In this document: positions 1-11,070 of the stretch, piece by piece
Layout: each line of letters begins with the position of its first letter
Numbering within the stretch: position 1 is the first letter of the stretch
Source: Mortierella sp. BCC40632
Taxonomy: Eukaryota > Mortierellomycota > Mortierellomycetes > Mortierellales > Mortierellaceae
Reading direction: 5' to 3'
Assembly: GCA_011634665.1 (NCBI GenBank)
Contig: WAEK01000008.1
Coordinates: forward strand, 365,501 to 429,500
DNA: 64,000 nucleotides
The notes under the pieces: model-generated
What the model saw: only the letters and a program-made list of their open reading frames with translations
The model's database searches: none
What the model was told of the DNA's origin: nothing
Translations under genes and position numbers: made by a program

Positions 1-890
1 ATATTGCTGAGCAGAGCTATTCATGGGATCCAGGTCCAATGCCATTTGAAAGTCCAAAAGTGCCGACTTCCACTCTTTCAGTTCAGCAAGGCTAATATTT
101 AACAGGGGAAAGGAAAGGAAAGAAAAGAAAAGAAAAGAAAAGAAAAGAAAAGAAAAGAAAAGAAAAGAGTAAGTCGTTGCAAGAAATGAATAGGTGTCCA
201 TCAGCCATAAAATCGATTCACTTTTGACGAAACTGTATCATTCAAGCCAAAGACTGCTTACACACAACCTCGGGCGACATAGGCCTGGATGTATTTAGAG
301 TCAATCTGAATTGCTTGTGAAAATGCTGCAAGTGCCTCCTCCAGTTGCCCATGGCGTGCACATTGAGTCCCTGCAACATAGCTGAACGAATGAGTTGTGG
401 ATCAATCGGTATCGAATTGACCTTGTTAGAAAGACCGATCTATAATAAGCATACAATTCCTCTGAACGAAGCGTTATTCCCCGACTATTACCTATCCAAT
501 GCCCAACTGTGGTTTTGTTGGCTACGCATATCCAGATAATCCTCTTTTCGATAGAGTGGCAGGACCAAATTGGCACCATTCGAAATTACGCCTGCTTCTG
601 GCCTGATGTAATAGCAAAGAGTCTAATTAGATCAAGTCCATGCACAGTACCATCAAAACCTCAAGAAAACCGTTGTTCACCTCTCGCGCTTGACCCAAGG
701 AATCCTAAGACTATCATCCAACTTTGGTGAAATGCCCAAGGTGCGCATCCAGCGTGAGGCCCTAGAGGGATTCATGGCGGTCAGCTCGTCCTGTGTTTTA
801 ATTTCTTGTGTCGACAAAGAGGTCGTTTTAGGAATTTTGTAGTCTATAATCCATTGATCCAAAGAAAAGGTATATGGTAAGTATGAGGAT
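1..890 (-). CDS. TPR-repeat protein, 3' part, truncated by window edge
   Basis: Minus-strand exons can be joined with consistent phase. An exon near 677-890 is followed by one near 505-625, then about 389..262, then 91 to the left edge. Spliced in order, the last three give two consecutive tetratricopeptide units: one with the pattern Y-V-A-G-T-Q, L-E-E-A-L-A-A-F, A-I-Q-I-D, and one with A-R-G-C-V-L-A-E-L, W-K-S-A-L-L-D-F, A-L-D-L-D-P. TPR units normally act as protein-protein interaction scaffolds. The upstream exon (D-Q-W-I-I-D-Y-K-I-P and onward) is not recognised. The layout loosely recalls TTC14-type proteins, but that is a weak impression. The C-terminus lies outside the window and the start was not fixed. 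An (AAAAG)n repeat fills the intron at 92-261. Confidence 0.6.
106..168. repeat. (AAAAG)n microsatellite in TPR-gene intron
   Basis: About eleven AAAAG/GAAAA units lie within the intron 92-261 of the minus-strand TPR gene; on the sense strand they form a CTTTT pyrimidine tract. Confidence 0.9.
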
Positions 891-1011
891 AGAGATCTCA
901 AGAAAAGAGAAATAAAATATATAAAAGAGAAATGGCAGCAGAAAAGCTCCTGGAGGAGAAGAGGCTGACAATTTTTTCTCCGAGGTTATGACGAGCCACA
1001 CTTGTTTCCTT

Positions 1012-1446
1012 TCATGACCTTCTTAAGAGACAACAACTGTGGTAAAAGTTCACATATTTATCAGGCATGGTGTGGTACATACTCTGGCTCTCTGGAATAG
1101 AGACTGCGCGGACGATATACTTGATCTTTCGAAAACACCTCTCTGGGTCGAGAATGCTCTCGACAGAGTCTTCAAGCGCCGGGTCGATGTTATTGGTCAA
1201 CAGAAGGTGGTCAAAGGTCGTGTATGCTCCATACGGAATAAGTTTGTGTTGCTGGTGTCGTGGAAGTGGAGATCCCTTAGTAGTGATGGTTGGCGAAACT
1301 GTGGTCGCAAGCAGCATTGGACCATGGCCAGAATAAGAGGCAGACGTTTCGTACAGACCAAGGAGTCCTGCATTAGCCTTCATGGCTTCCATGTCAGGTC
1401 CTACCACCATAGGCGCGACTGACATTGTTCCTGTTGGCACTGGCAT
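1012..1446 (-). CDS. Possible upstream coding exon of the TPR gene, unresolved
   Basis: An ATG-initiated frame of 144 codons whose codon use looks coding. It has no motif I recognise. It lies on the same strand, just upstream of the TPR exons, and contains a plausible donor (GTGAAC) near its 3' end, so it may be an earlier exon of the same gene. A further open stretch starting near 1756 (M-D-A-S-M-D-S-T) could be the true N-terminus. Frames there shift around a run of nine G at 1590-1598, so either an intron or a sequence error separates them. It could also be a separate small gene. Confidence 0.3.
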   Translation of the reverse strand: MPVPTGTMSVAPMVVGPDMEAMKANAGLLGLYETSASYSGHGPMLLATTVSPTITTKGSPLPRHQQHKLIPYGAYTTFDHLLLTNNIDPALEDSVESILDPERCFRKIKYIVRAVSIPESQSMYHTMPDKYVNFYHSCCLLRRS

Positions 1447-1997
1447 CGCTGATAGTTACTGGGGATGCTGCTAGTGTCCCAAGGCTGTTCGTGATGGATG
1501 AAGTTTCTTGTGTCCGAAGAAGAGAGTGACGCGGCTGTTTTCACACTGGCGATTATTCTTGGCTGGACTCAAGGAGTTGCTCTTCTCTGGGGGGGGGGAG
1601 GCACAGACGCATCCAGGAGGACCCCTTAATCTGATCCATTCCAAATTTGAGAGTCTGTTTGATGCGAAGATGGACTGATACACTCTTTCTTTGCAAGGAC
1701 CACATTTTCAAAAAAGGTGCGTGAAAAGCTGCTGGTGCTATCCATCGAGGCATCCATGGTCGATATCCATCTATTGCTTTCTATAGCAGGAGGAGTTGTA
1801 GAGCAGATCCCACAGGGTCGTTCTCATTCTCAGTAGCTACATCCTTTCAGCATCGATGACAGTTCATCCTGGGATCAACCTCTCCTTGACAAAAGTTGTT
1901 GAAGTCAAACTTCAAGAACGCCATGACTTGAATCAGCTCGTTGTCCTAACTTTGACATGATCTCATCTGTTTTTTGCTCCCCATGTAGATCTATATA

Positions 1998-2479
1998 ATG
2001 GCCATCACCAAGGGTACCAAGCGTTCGACCATCAATGACGTCGTCACTCGCGAGTGCACCATCCACTTGCACAGACAACTTCATGGAAGGTATGCTACTT
2101 AGGATTAGGTTGTGGCTTTGTCAACTTCAGGAACTGTTCAAGGCCATACCCTTTCTTTGGTCAAAAACTTACAGTTTTTTTTTTTTTTTTACTTCATGGA
2201 TTCTAAAGATCCTTCAAGAAGCGTGCGCCTCATGCTATCAAGAGCGTCAAGTCTTTTGCACAGGCTATGATGGGCACCAGCGATGTCCGTATTGACCCTA
2301 GCCTCAACAAGGCCCTCTGGGCTACGGGTATCAAGTCTGTTCCCCACCGTGTCCGTGTTCGCCTGTCACGCAAGCGCAATGATGACGAGGATGCAAAGGA
2401 GAAGCTCTACACCTACGTTACTTTTGTCCCCTGCACCTCTTTCAAGGGACTTGAGACTGTCACTGTCGATGACGCATAA
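1998..2479 (+). CDS. RPL31: 60S ribosomal protein L31 (eL31)
   Basis: Two exons, 1998..2089 and 2209..2479, give 120 residues, close to the usual 113-125 for eL31. The product is a component of the large ribosomal subunit near the peptide exit tunnel. Diagnostic stretches are visible: I-N-D-V-V-T-R-E near residue 12, [15 protein letters not shown] around the splice junction, M-G-T-S-D-V-R, and [15 protein letters not shown]. The junction is in phase (an arginine codon split as AG|A). The intron (2090-2208) contains a run of T before the acceptor. Translation starts at ATG 1998, within a few bases of a CATGTAG that could be the end of a 5'-UTR intron. The C-terminus V-T-V-D-D-A matches family ends. 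Confidence 0.96.
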
Positions 2480-3214
2480 GCAGGATCTCGCTCCGACCGC
2501 CGACTAATCGATTTTTAGCTTTCGCCAACCAAACAGATACAATAATGGGAATCAGTAGCATGGAGTAGTAGAGGCATCTACAACGGTCCCTTTGTCGCAG
2601 GATCGACTTTGGCTGGACTTTTCAGGCGATAGAGTTCGGGAAAACGCGGTGGCAAACCACAATACCAGCTTGCAAATGCACCTACGAAGAAATTATCTTG
2701 TCAGGAAGTCCTCTGCCGTTGGAGGATGTAATTATAAATAAACTCTTCATCGCTCGATTTGGTTCTGACCCAACCAACGATGTAGACGATCCTATCATGT
2801 AGGGAAGACCGAAGTAACTTGAGTCGAGGTGTCAATCCTCTTCCTCAAGTGAAATGGTTCTCTCGCATGTAAAAAAAAAAAACTACCCCACTGGGTGTAG
2901 AAGTGTTCTTCTGTAAATTGTAAATTAACGAGTGGTCTTGAGGGAGACTGATATAATACCTTTGAGCAGACAGGAGTAGCTCGGAGGAATCGTGTCTTGT
3001 ATCCTGACGATCCATTTTACGTTCTTACATTCTCAGAGAATCTTCTCTCCTGTGGGTATTTTACTTCGTCTACTGCTCGTTCATGTGCTTTGGAATTGTG
3101 TGAATCTCGGCTTGATTTGGGAAAGCGGGCAGATGTGCCTCTGCTTCGTAGTAAGGTGAGTATAGTTCATCAAAATAAACTTTCTTTTACAAAACTTTTT
3201 ATAGTCTATTTTTT
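2480..3214. other. Intergenic region between convergent genes
   Basis: Holds the 3' flanks of RPL31 (+) and PUS9 (-), which converge here. An AATAAA-like motif (aataaac) lies near 2735 on the plus strand, and there is a run of A at 2871-2882. Short open frames such as 2997-3323 have no coding signature. No RNA gene seen. Confidence 0.5.
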
Positions 3215-5109
3215 CTACTCTGGTGATGAAGAGGATAGGGACGCAGGCTCAACAGCATCTTTGGCCCAGTCAGGCAGGTCAGTTTCGTATGCCCAGTCTT
3301 TAGCCTTATATCTCCAAGCATGAAGATACATTATCCTTTTCTCAGGTTCGGGGTCGGCTCTTGAGGGCAGTCCGCAGAAATCACAGAACCCAGCAGCGTT
3401 AGAATCTTCGCCCTTGTCTGCAACTACTGCCGTTCCTGACTCTGCATTTGAGGTTGACTCAGCTGTGGCAGCCTCTGCCAGGGCATGGTCTGCCTCATCG
3501 TCCAGCTCTCCTCGTTCTAGCAATCTTTGGATCAGCGCCTTCTCTGTGTCTTCCGTCACACCACCTTTACCATTGAGTTCTCCCCAAACTTCTTTGTTTT
3601 GGTACAAAGGATCGTTCGTGATCGGATAACCAAGCCATTGGAGATGGACGCGGATTTGATGTGTTCTTCCAGTAACAGGTTTGGCCAGGACAATGGACGT
3701 ATCCGAGTCAGGATCATAGTGTAACCGCTCAAAAATCGTTGAGCAGGCCTTTCCATCTGGGTGGACCGTATTAAGCGTCAATTTGAAGCAGGCCACATGA
3801 ATTGGCTGATGGCATTCCGTGACTCCGCTAGATCAATTAGTTCAGCGAGAAAAATATATAGAGTTGAGAGTTGAGATTGAGAAAAGATAGGTATTGCAGT
3901 AGACACAAAGAGTATGAGTTGTACTGAGAGGTGGCAGTTACCTTGGGAACAGACCCTTGACCTTGCAGACATACTCCTTCTTGATTTCGCACTTTTGCAG
4001 CATCGTTTTAAATTCTCGCGCCTTATGGACGGTCAGCGCAAACAACATAAGTCCAGAAGTCAATCGGTCCAGTCGGTTGATTGCTACGATACAGAGATAA
4101 CCATATTAACAACAAAGATGCAATGCTGAACCCGTACCGCCATGTCAGATACTTCTGAAGGAAGAGGAGTTTGACTTACGAAAGATTTCTTTATATCCAT
4201 GCTCACGCATCAGAATATGGAGGACCGTATTGTGTCTGTAGCGGCCGCTAGGATGCACTGGGATACTGCTTGGTTTATCAACGATAATTACGCCATTGTC
4301 TTCCTTTACGACCTTGATTGGAAGATCTGCGACAGGAGGTTCGTGACGATGGATACTGTGGGCGACAATATCGCTATTCTGAACAATGTAGTCTTTGGAC
4401 ACTGTCTCGCCATTAATAGTCACTCGTCCGTCTTTGATGGCTTTTTCCTAGAACAAAGAAATGGTCACTTGGAATGTTAACACCTGCTGCGAAGAAATCC
4501 GTGGATGTGTTTCTGCGACGACTTAACTTACATAAAAAGCATTATCCCGGTCCCGAAATTCGGTGTTAAAGACTTCAATTAGCTGACGATCGAGCCATCG
4601 ACCTTTTGCAAACGTTTGGTACTTGAAAAAGTATGGCTGGATCTTTCGAAGGCCTTTTGGAAGTTTGAGAGAATAAAATATATTTGAGTGAGGCCGATAT
4701 TTCGATGTCGTGAGGATACGATCAGAAGAAATGGTGAAAGCCAAAACCATATCGACATTGGTCATTTGATTAGCATACCATTCTCGAAAAAGTACTGGGC
4801 GCTCTTGAGGTCTTCCTCAGGGGTGACGATTTCAATGCGCTTCTTTTGTTTCTTTTGCTTCTTTTGAGGCTGTTGTCCCTTTTCGTAATGGGCCTGGCCA
4901 TGCTTGGGCTCTTTATGGTGTCTCTTGGCCCCAGTAGGAGCTGTTGCTGAAGAAGCGGATGAGTGATCAGAGTCTAAGGCGGTAGTCGCTTCCGAAGTAT
5001 CCGTTGGCGGCGTGCTGATATTAGGCGAGGATGTTGCATCTGTGATAGGCGTGGACTCTGTTGAAACAAGAGCCTCTTCTGGCTTGAAGATATATCCAGG
5101 ATCGCTCAT
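3215..5109 (-). CDS. PUS9: RluA-family pseudouridine synthase (PUS9/RIB2/RPUSD2 type)
   Basis: Five exons (5109..4779, 4653..4532, 4447..4180, 4083..3942, 3827..3215) join in phase into 491 residues. Members isomerise uridine to pseudouridine in tRNA; yeast Pus9 and Pus8/Rib2 modify position 32. The catalytic block is R-L-D-R-L-T-S-G at the start of exon 4, with the expected Asp. Also visible are V-D-K-P-S-S-I-P-V-H-P, an S4-like segment (E-K-A-I-K-D-G-R-V-T-I-N-G), and G-R-T-H-Q-I-R-V-H-L-Q-W-L-G-Y-P-I. The C-terminal cysteine-containing tail (C-D-F-C-G-L-P) followed by Y-L-H-A-W-R-Y matches human RPUSD2. The first about 110 residues are low-complexity and Lys-rich. No deaminase domain follows, so this is the Pus9/RPUSD2 form rather than the Rib2 bifunctional form. 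It is divergent from the LAMTOR1-like gene. Confidence 0.92.
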
Positions 5110-5129
5110 GGCCAGAGTATAATTGCAGA

Positions 5130-5335
<206 letters not shown>

Positions 5336-5843
5336 ATTTTGGTTGCGAGAGTGATCCAATGGGTTTTGGAACTGAGGTGATCAATGACGATGTCAGTCGA
5401 GAGTGCAGAGGTCTAGAAGGCAAGGATCGACTAGATCTGAAGAGACACAGCAAAAGAAAAAAGGTCTGTGTAGGCAGGTTGTCTTGGGCATTGGCAAATG
5501 CAAGGAGCAGTCCCATTCACCTCTTAAGACGAGTTCATCCATCTCCATCACCTCTTTGCAGCCGACTGCGACCCTTTTCTCTTTCTTCTTCTCTCATCTA
5601 TCCTGCTGCTAGTCATCCTCGATTCCACCCCTCAATCCCTCTCGTTCGCCCACTCCATCTTCACCCTTCTTCCTCAACGCACATCGCCACTGTTATCATC
5701 TACGTCGTCTATTCGCCTGTCTCCTGCCTGTCCGACCTGATTCCTATTGCAACTTTCATTCGCTCGCGCCTCTGTCCAACCTCTCCTGCACTTATTGTTG
5801 CACCCAATTCAGCGCATCCTCTATCCACCTGTATTAACCAGCA

Positions 5844-7934
5844 ATGGGTTGCTGTGGGAGCAAGCAGACCAGCCATGAGCAGGTACTCCTTCCATCTTTC
5901 AGTTTTAACTCTTTCCTGTCCCTACCTGACCAACGTGTCAACTCGCGATATCCATTGGAATGAAGCCTGTCGTTCTTCAACAGTTTCGCCTTTTCTGGAT
6001 ACCAACAATAACTACCCTTGAGCAAAGCACTCTCAACGCATATCAGATTGTCCAAATGACACCCTCTAAAATCCAATGATACCATACCACTCAACTCTCT
6101 ACCTCTGCAGCTTTTGGGTTCTCTCAACTCACCCCATCCTGCTGCAGTTTATTTTCACTGGCAGGGCGCCCACAACCTGTTTTCCTTGACTGGCCTCGTC
6201 CCCTCGACATTCTCTCACGCAACCTGACAACATCCGTCTTGTTTGAATAAAAAACAAAACGACCAAAACGGATCCCCCTTCACCTTCTTTTTGTCGAGCA
6301 GACAATCGCCCAACAGCTGCAGATCAGATACTCTCCCCCTCTCCTTGTTTTCTCTCTCCCTGACTCCTGCCTGCTTGTCGTGAGATCGAACTCCTTTTGA
6401 AAAGGAGATTCTTTTTGAACGAGACGCTGCTGCTGCTGTTGCTGCTGCAGATGCTGGGCAAGAAGAGGAAGGGGGAAGAGGAAGAGGAAGAGGAAGAGGA
6501 GGTGCTCGGCGTTCCTCTGCTACTCTTCCTGACACCTTGCTTTCGGGTCGGGAAAGATCACTGTCCTTGTTTACATCTCAACCGAGCGTTATAATCTTTA
6601 CTGACCATTGCATACCTGCTGGCTTCTTTGCACATTTTACCCCTAATGCTAGGAGGAGCGATCACGACTTCTGGACGAGCAGCGTGAGGCACACCAGTAT
6701 GGGTAAGTTGTTCACACTTCTCCCACCCCTCTCTTTCTCTTCCTGCAGCAACAAAATGCATGCTGAAGAGGAGTGAGAGACCCTCCCCCCCTCCCTTCCC
6801 CCCTCTTCTCCCCTTTGACAGCCAATGCAAGCCTGGCATTGAACTGGTGGTCGTGTCCGTGGCTTCTTTTGACTAAACACGACATTGGTATGATCTTGTT
6901 GCGTGATATATGTGAGGAATGGGACTCCTGCTCTTTCCGAGCTTCCTTTCCTTCTACAGTGTATCGACACGATTATGCACCTGCATGACATCGGCCATTG
7001 GCCCATTGCTAGACTCTTCTTTTTTTTTTATTTTTTTTTTTTTTTTTTTTTTTTTCGCACACGGGGAGTGAGCGGTCCAAATGGATGACAAAAAAAAGTT
7101 TTGAGAGCAGCATCGACAAACAAAGCGCGGCAGTAGCACTCTCAACGGACTTGGCTGGCATGGCATTACAGACAAGCCAGTACATGGGACATGGTACACG
7201 CACTTTTTTTTTTTTTTTTTTTTTTTGAATGAGAGAGCCCCTCTCTCTCTCCGCTGTCTCCTCTACAACACGGTCCATCTTCTCTTCACTTTGTATTTTT
7301 TTTTATTTTTTTGGCGCAGCAACTGGGTGGAGTGGAAGAATGGAGGAGAGGGGACACTAAAAGACGAATGGCGCCACTACAACACAGAACACACTGAAGA
7401 TGAGAAGAGTGAACACAATGGTGGTGGCGAGTCAAGGGGGTTTATTAATAATTCCTGTAGTGCTTCCATGCATTCCCGTCTGTTTATTACCCAATGCAAA
7501 CCCCCTACCTCCAGTCCCAGTGCTCCACTCTCTGTCTGTGTACAATCGAAGAATGTAATCAAGCCAAGCACTTTGATCACAGTTCGACTCTTTCACTCTC
7601 TCTCTCACTCTCTCTCTCATTCTCACTCTCCAGCGCCTTCTCACTTTGATATCACATCACACACTTAAGAAAAAGTCCGACAGTTGCATTTGGCGGGAAG
7701 CCACCGCCGGGCTTTTTTTTTTTTTTTTTCTTTTTTTTTTTTTTTATTTGGGCCCATCAGCTCTGCGGAGTAGCAGACAACACAGGGGGGATATGGTACA
7801 GCCTCTTTTGATTCCTGCGCAGGGGCCTTTTCAGTCAGACGCGGGGGGAGGTGCTTTGGACTGGAGGCGGGAAAAGAAAAGAACTCCGCGTCAGACTGGA
7901 GTGGTGACCTCTTTAACACAAATGGACTGCCTAG

Positions 7935-7968
<34 letters not shown>

Positions 7969-9662
7969 CTCTCTCTGCCCCCAGAAGGAATAACACGCAC
8001 CTTGCGTCTTATCGTCTGAGAGCACAGGGGAGAGAAAGAAAAGAGATTGCATGATCGGGCAACGCTGGGGAGATTGTTTGTGTTTCTATGTTTTGCAGCC
8101 AAGTAATGTGTGCGTCTCGACCCCCGGCAGTTATGCTCTTTTTTTTTTTTTTTTTTTTTTTTCCTTTTGCATACGCTTGTTCTATCGAGTTGTAATTGGG
8201 TGGGGCAACTGGAGAAGGTCAGGGTCATTCGACAAGGACACAAAATGGCTGTCGTCTGCTTGTCCTGTGCCCCCTTTGTAGCCTTTGGGGTGCAGGAACT
8301 GTCCACCATGGACCACTGCAGGATGGGCTCTGACCACAGAGCACTGACAATACCCAGCAACGCCCATGCCTCGACCATCTTCGGGCCTCCGCACTGGCCT
8401 TGGCAGTGTTCACCCACACTGGGCAACAAGGGGGTATATCTTTGACGAAACATTTTCCTTTGTACCAAGACTAACCACAGAAGTCCTGTACTTGTTCTAT
8501 GAATATCTCCTTATAGTGCCAATAGGATGGTCCCTGCATCATATGGCGAACAGAATCAAGTGCGAGAACTCGAGTCACTGCAAAAGATTGTTGAGCGAAC
8601 AGCAGGGTATGTTATAGTTCTTCTATCCAGGAAACCACTTGTCTTGACAAACCATAAGCTAGTCTCTCCTTTCTATTTTCTGGACATGTCATCAACACAG
8701 CCTATTCGTATCCGAGCACATGCTCAACCTTCCTCCCTTTGCGGCATCCAAAGGCAATGAGAACCATTCATGCAAAAGCAAGCGAGCACACCAATGGTCC
8801 ATGCTGTCTTCTTGAGAGGGGGGGAGGGTACTTTTACTATGTATCTCCCGTGAGCTGCTCCTCTTCTCACTGAATCGGCCTCGCTCATGTCAGCACCATT
8901 GACTCGCTGCGCCCTGACCATCATGCTTGTTCAGCATCTGCCTCTACCTTTCCCCCTTTCACAACCCCTGAGTTTCTGTAAATGCAACCGTTTTCATTTA
9001 TGGATCGGTCACCCCTATTATTTACTGACCACCCTCATTTACTTTGTCCAAATAGAAACCTGATTGACATCCCTTCAACGCTACAGATCGAGCGTCTACA
9101 ACAGCAAGCTGCCCAGAACCGCTCGAGTGAGTACACACACGCGTTGAGTACGGTCAGGCTTCCTCAGAATGCTATCCAGAAATTACACAGCATGACATCT
9201 GTGGTCAGCAGCACAAGTTCAAGCACTACGACCTCCAATACAATCATCGACGCGAATGGGCACTCTTTATCAGGAGGAGAGGTACTCGACTCCAACAGAA
9301 ACGGAACCCCAGGGCTTGGGGTCAATGGAAAAATAAGAACATCAACATCATCTGGAAATTCGACCAAGGCACCCTCAGTGCGTGATGTCCTTATGGAGAA
9401 GACTGTTGATCACAAGACGCTTGGTTGGGTAAGCAGACTCTTGGACTGATAGCTGTTTACGAATGTTATTTGGACCACTTACCAATGCAAAATGTAAGGC
9501 GGAGGAAAATATGGAGCGCAGCATTATAGAGAGCTAACCCAACTCTGGTGACACCGATAGATGGCAAGTGCTGCGGGAGAGCTTCAGATGGCAACAGAGT
9601 CTATCGATGTCGAGGACGTGGGCGACTTGATTGTCAATCTCTCTCCACCTCTGATCCAGTGA
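5844..9662 (+). CDS. Ragulator subunit LAMTOR1-like (Ego1/Meh1-type) lipidated anchor
   Basis: Five short exons (5844..5882, 6653..6702, 8526..8606, 9056..9428, 9561..9662) join in phase to 214 residues. The protein begins M-G-C-C-G-S-K, a textbook N-myristoylation (Gly2) plus palmitoylation (Cys3, Cys4) signal. Exon 2 gives E-E-R-S-R-L-L-D, matching the E-E-R-K-L-L-L-D of LAMTOR1. Exons 3-4 give V-E-R-T-A-G-N-L-I-D-I-P, matching the A-K-T-A-S-N-I-I-D-V helix. The C-terminus (S-I-D-V-E-D-V-G-D-L-I-V-N-L) resembles the family's final helix. In yeast and animals this subunit tethers Rag GTPases to the vacuole or lysosome for TORC1 signalling. Introns 1 and 2 are about 770 and 1,823 nt, far longer than others here, and full of poly-T tracts. 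A central Ser/Thr-rich insert of about 80 residues (exon 4) is not in the animal protein. Confidence 0.8.
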
Positions 9663-10123
9663 GCTGGAGGATCAGAGGCAGCTGTGGTTTGAAAGAAGAG
9701 GAGAACGTCACCTTGACAACAGGATACCACCAATTTTAGTCCTTCTCCTCAATTCGAGGTATCCCACTTTGGTTAACAAGCATCATGCGCCCTCATATGC
9801 TTTACGGCAAAGCATTTTTTTTTCTGTGCTCTCTAGTCTTGGAGAGGACAACCCAACAGGAGATGTTTTTTGAGGCCCCTGCTATCACATTTCTCATTTA
9901 TTGTATATACACGAACTTAACCAAAATTGCAAACACACAATACACACACACACACACGCGCGCGCGCGCGTCTTTGTTCATCCTTCCACGCTCTCCCTTT
10001 CACCTGTTTTCTCGTTCATCCATTCCTTATGCCCGAGACTTGGCCTTTTCGGATACTCAATGCATCTGATATGAATCATCTTCTCGACACGACCGTTTTT
10101 ATCCCTTCTCCTTACCTTCTTTT

Positions 10124-10160
<37 letters not shown>

Positions 10161-10906
10161 CCTCCGCAAACACAACCTGTTTTCACACGAGTCATGACCC
10201 CTATCGTGTTTTCTTTTTTTTTTTTTTTTACTTTTTTACTCGGCTTCAGCAAATGACCAATGGACCTTCCTATGAAGAAAAAAAACAACAACAACAAATA
10301 GCTATGACCTCAAACATCTCGATCAGTCACAATTATGCCCTCTTTTATCTCTCTCTCCTTCTTGGCCATATTTCAAAGGGACACCGATAAATAAACGAGA
10401 TACGCTCTATTCTTGCACGATTCCTGCCAATGAAGAACTCTCTCTCTCTCTCTCTCTTGATCGAATGAAAATAGTCGGACTTGGGTACACTTCTGATTAG
10501 AGGAATTTTAGTAGAGCCAACTTTACACCAGAGAGACCTCTGCAGTTGAGATCAGGTTTATTTCTTTCTACATTCGTTTGTTAGAGAAGGAGATCCCATC
10601 ATCCCACAGAGTCTGCTTTTCACTCTTTTGACGCCTCTTTTTGTCATCCATGTGCGACAGACTCTTGTTTGATTTCAGGATGAGAGACCAGGTCAGGACA
10701 AAAGGGGTGTTTGGACGATATATGACCCTTGGCAAAGACTCTTCTGAACTCTTCAGCTTTCATAAAAAAAATACAAAAAAATATATATTTGTGCTCTCCT
10801 TTCGCTCCATGAAAGTAAAGGATGATGGATGATAATCCACTCAGTCATTACAAGAAAAACATTACAACAAAGATATGGAAAGTATGACTTTGAATTTGAT
10901 TAATTC

Positions 10907-10939
<33 letters not shown>

Positions 10940-11030
10940 GCTATTTTTTTTTGTACAATACAGAGACGCTCTGCGAGATTAATTACATTATACACCAGGA
11001 GGCAAGTCTTTCAAGTCCCTTTCTCCATTG

Positions 11031-11065
<35 letters not shown>
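9663..11065. other. Intergenic region, T-rich, with simple repeats
   Basis: Convergent 3' flanks of the LAMTOR1-like gene (+) and the vWA gene (-). Contains (AC)n/(CG)n at 9941-9970, T runs at 10127-10160 and 11031-11067, (CT)n at 10441-10457 and (ATT)n near 10916-10940. No gene recognised. Confidence 0.5.
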
Positions 11066-11070
<5 letters not shown>

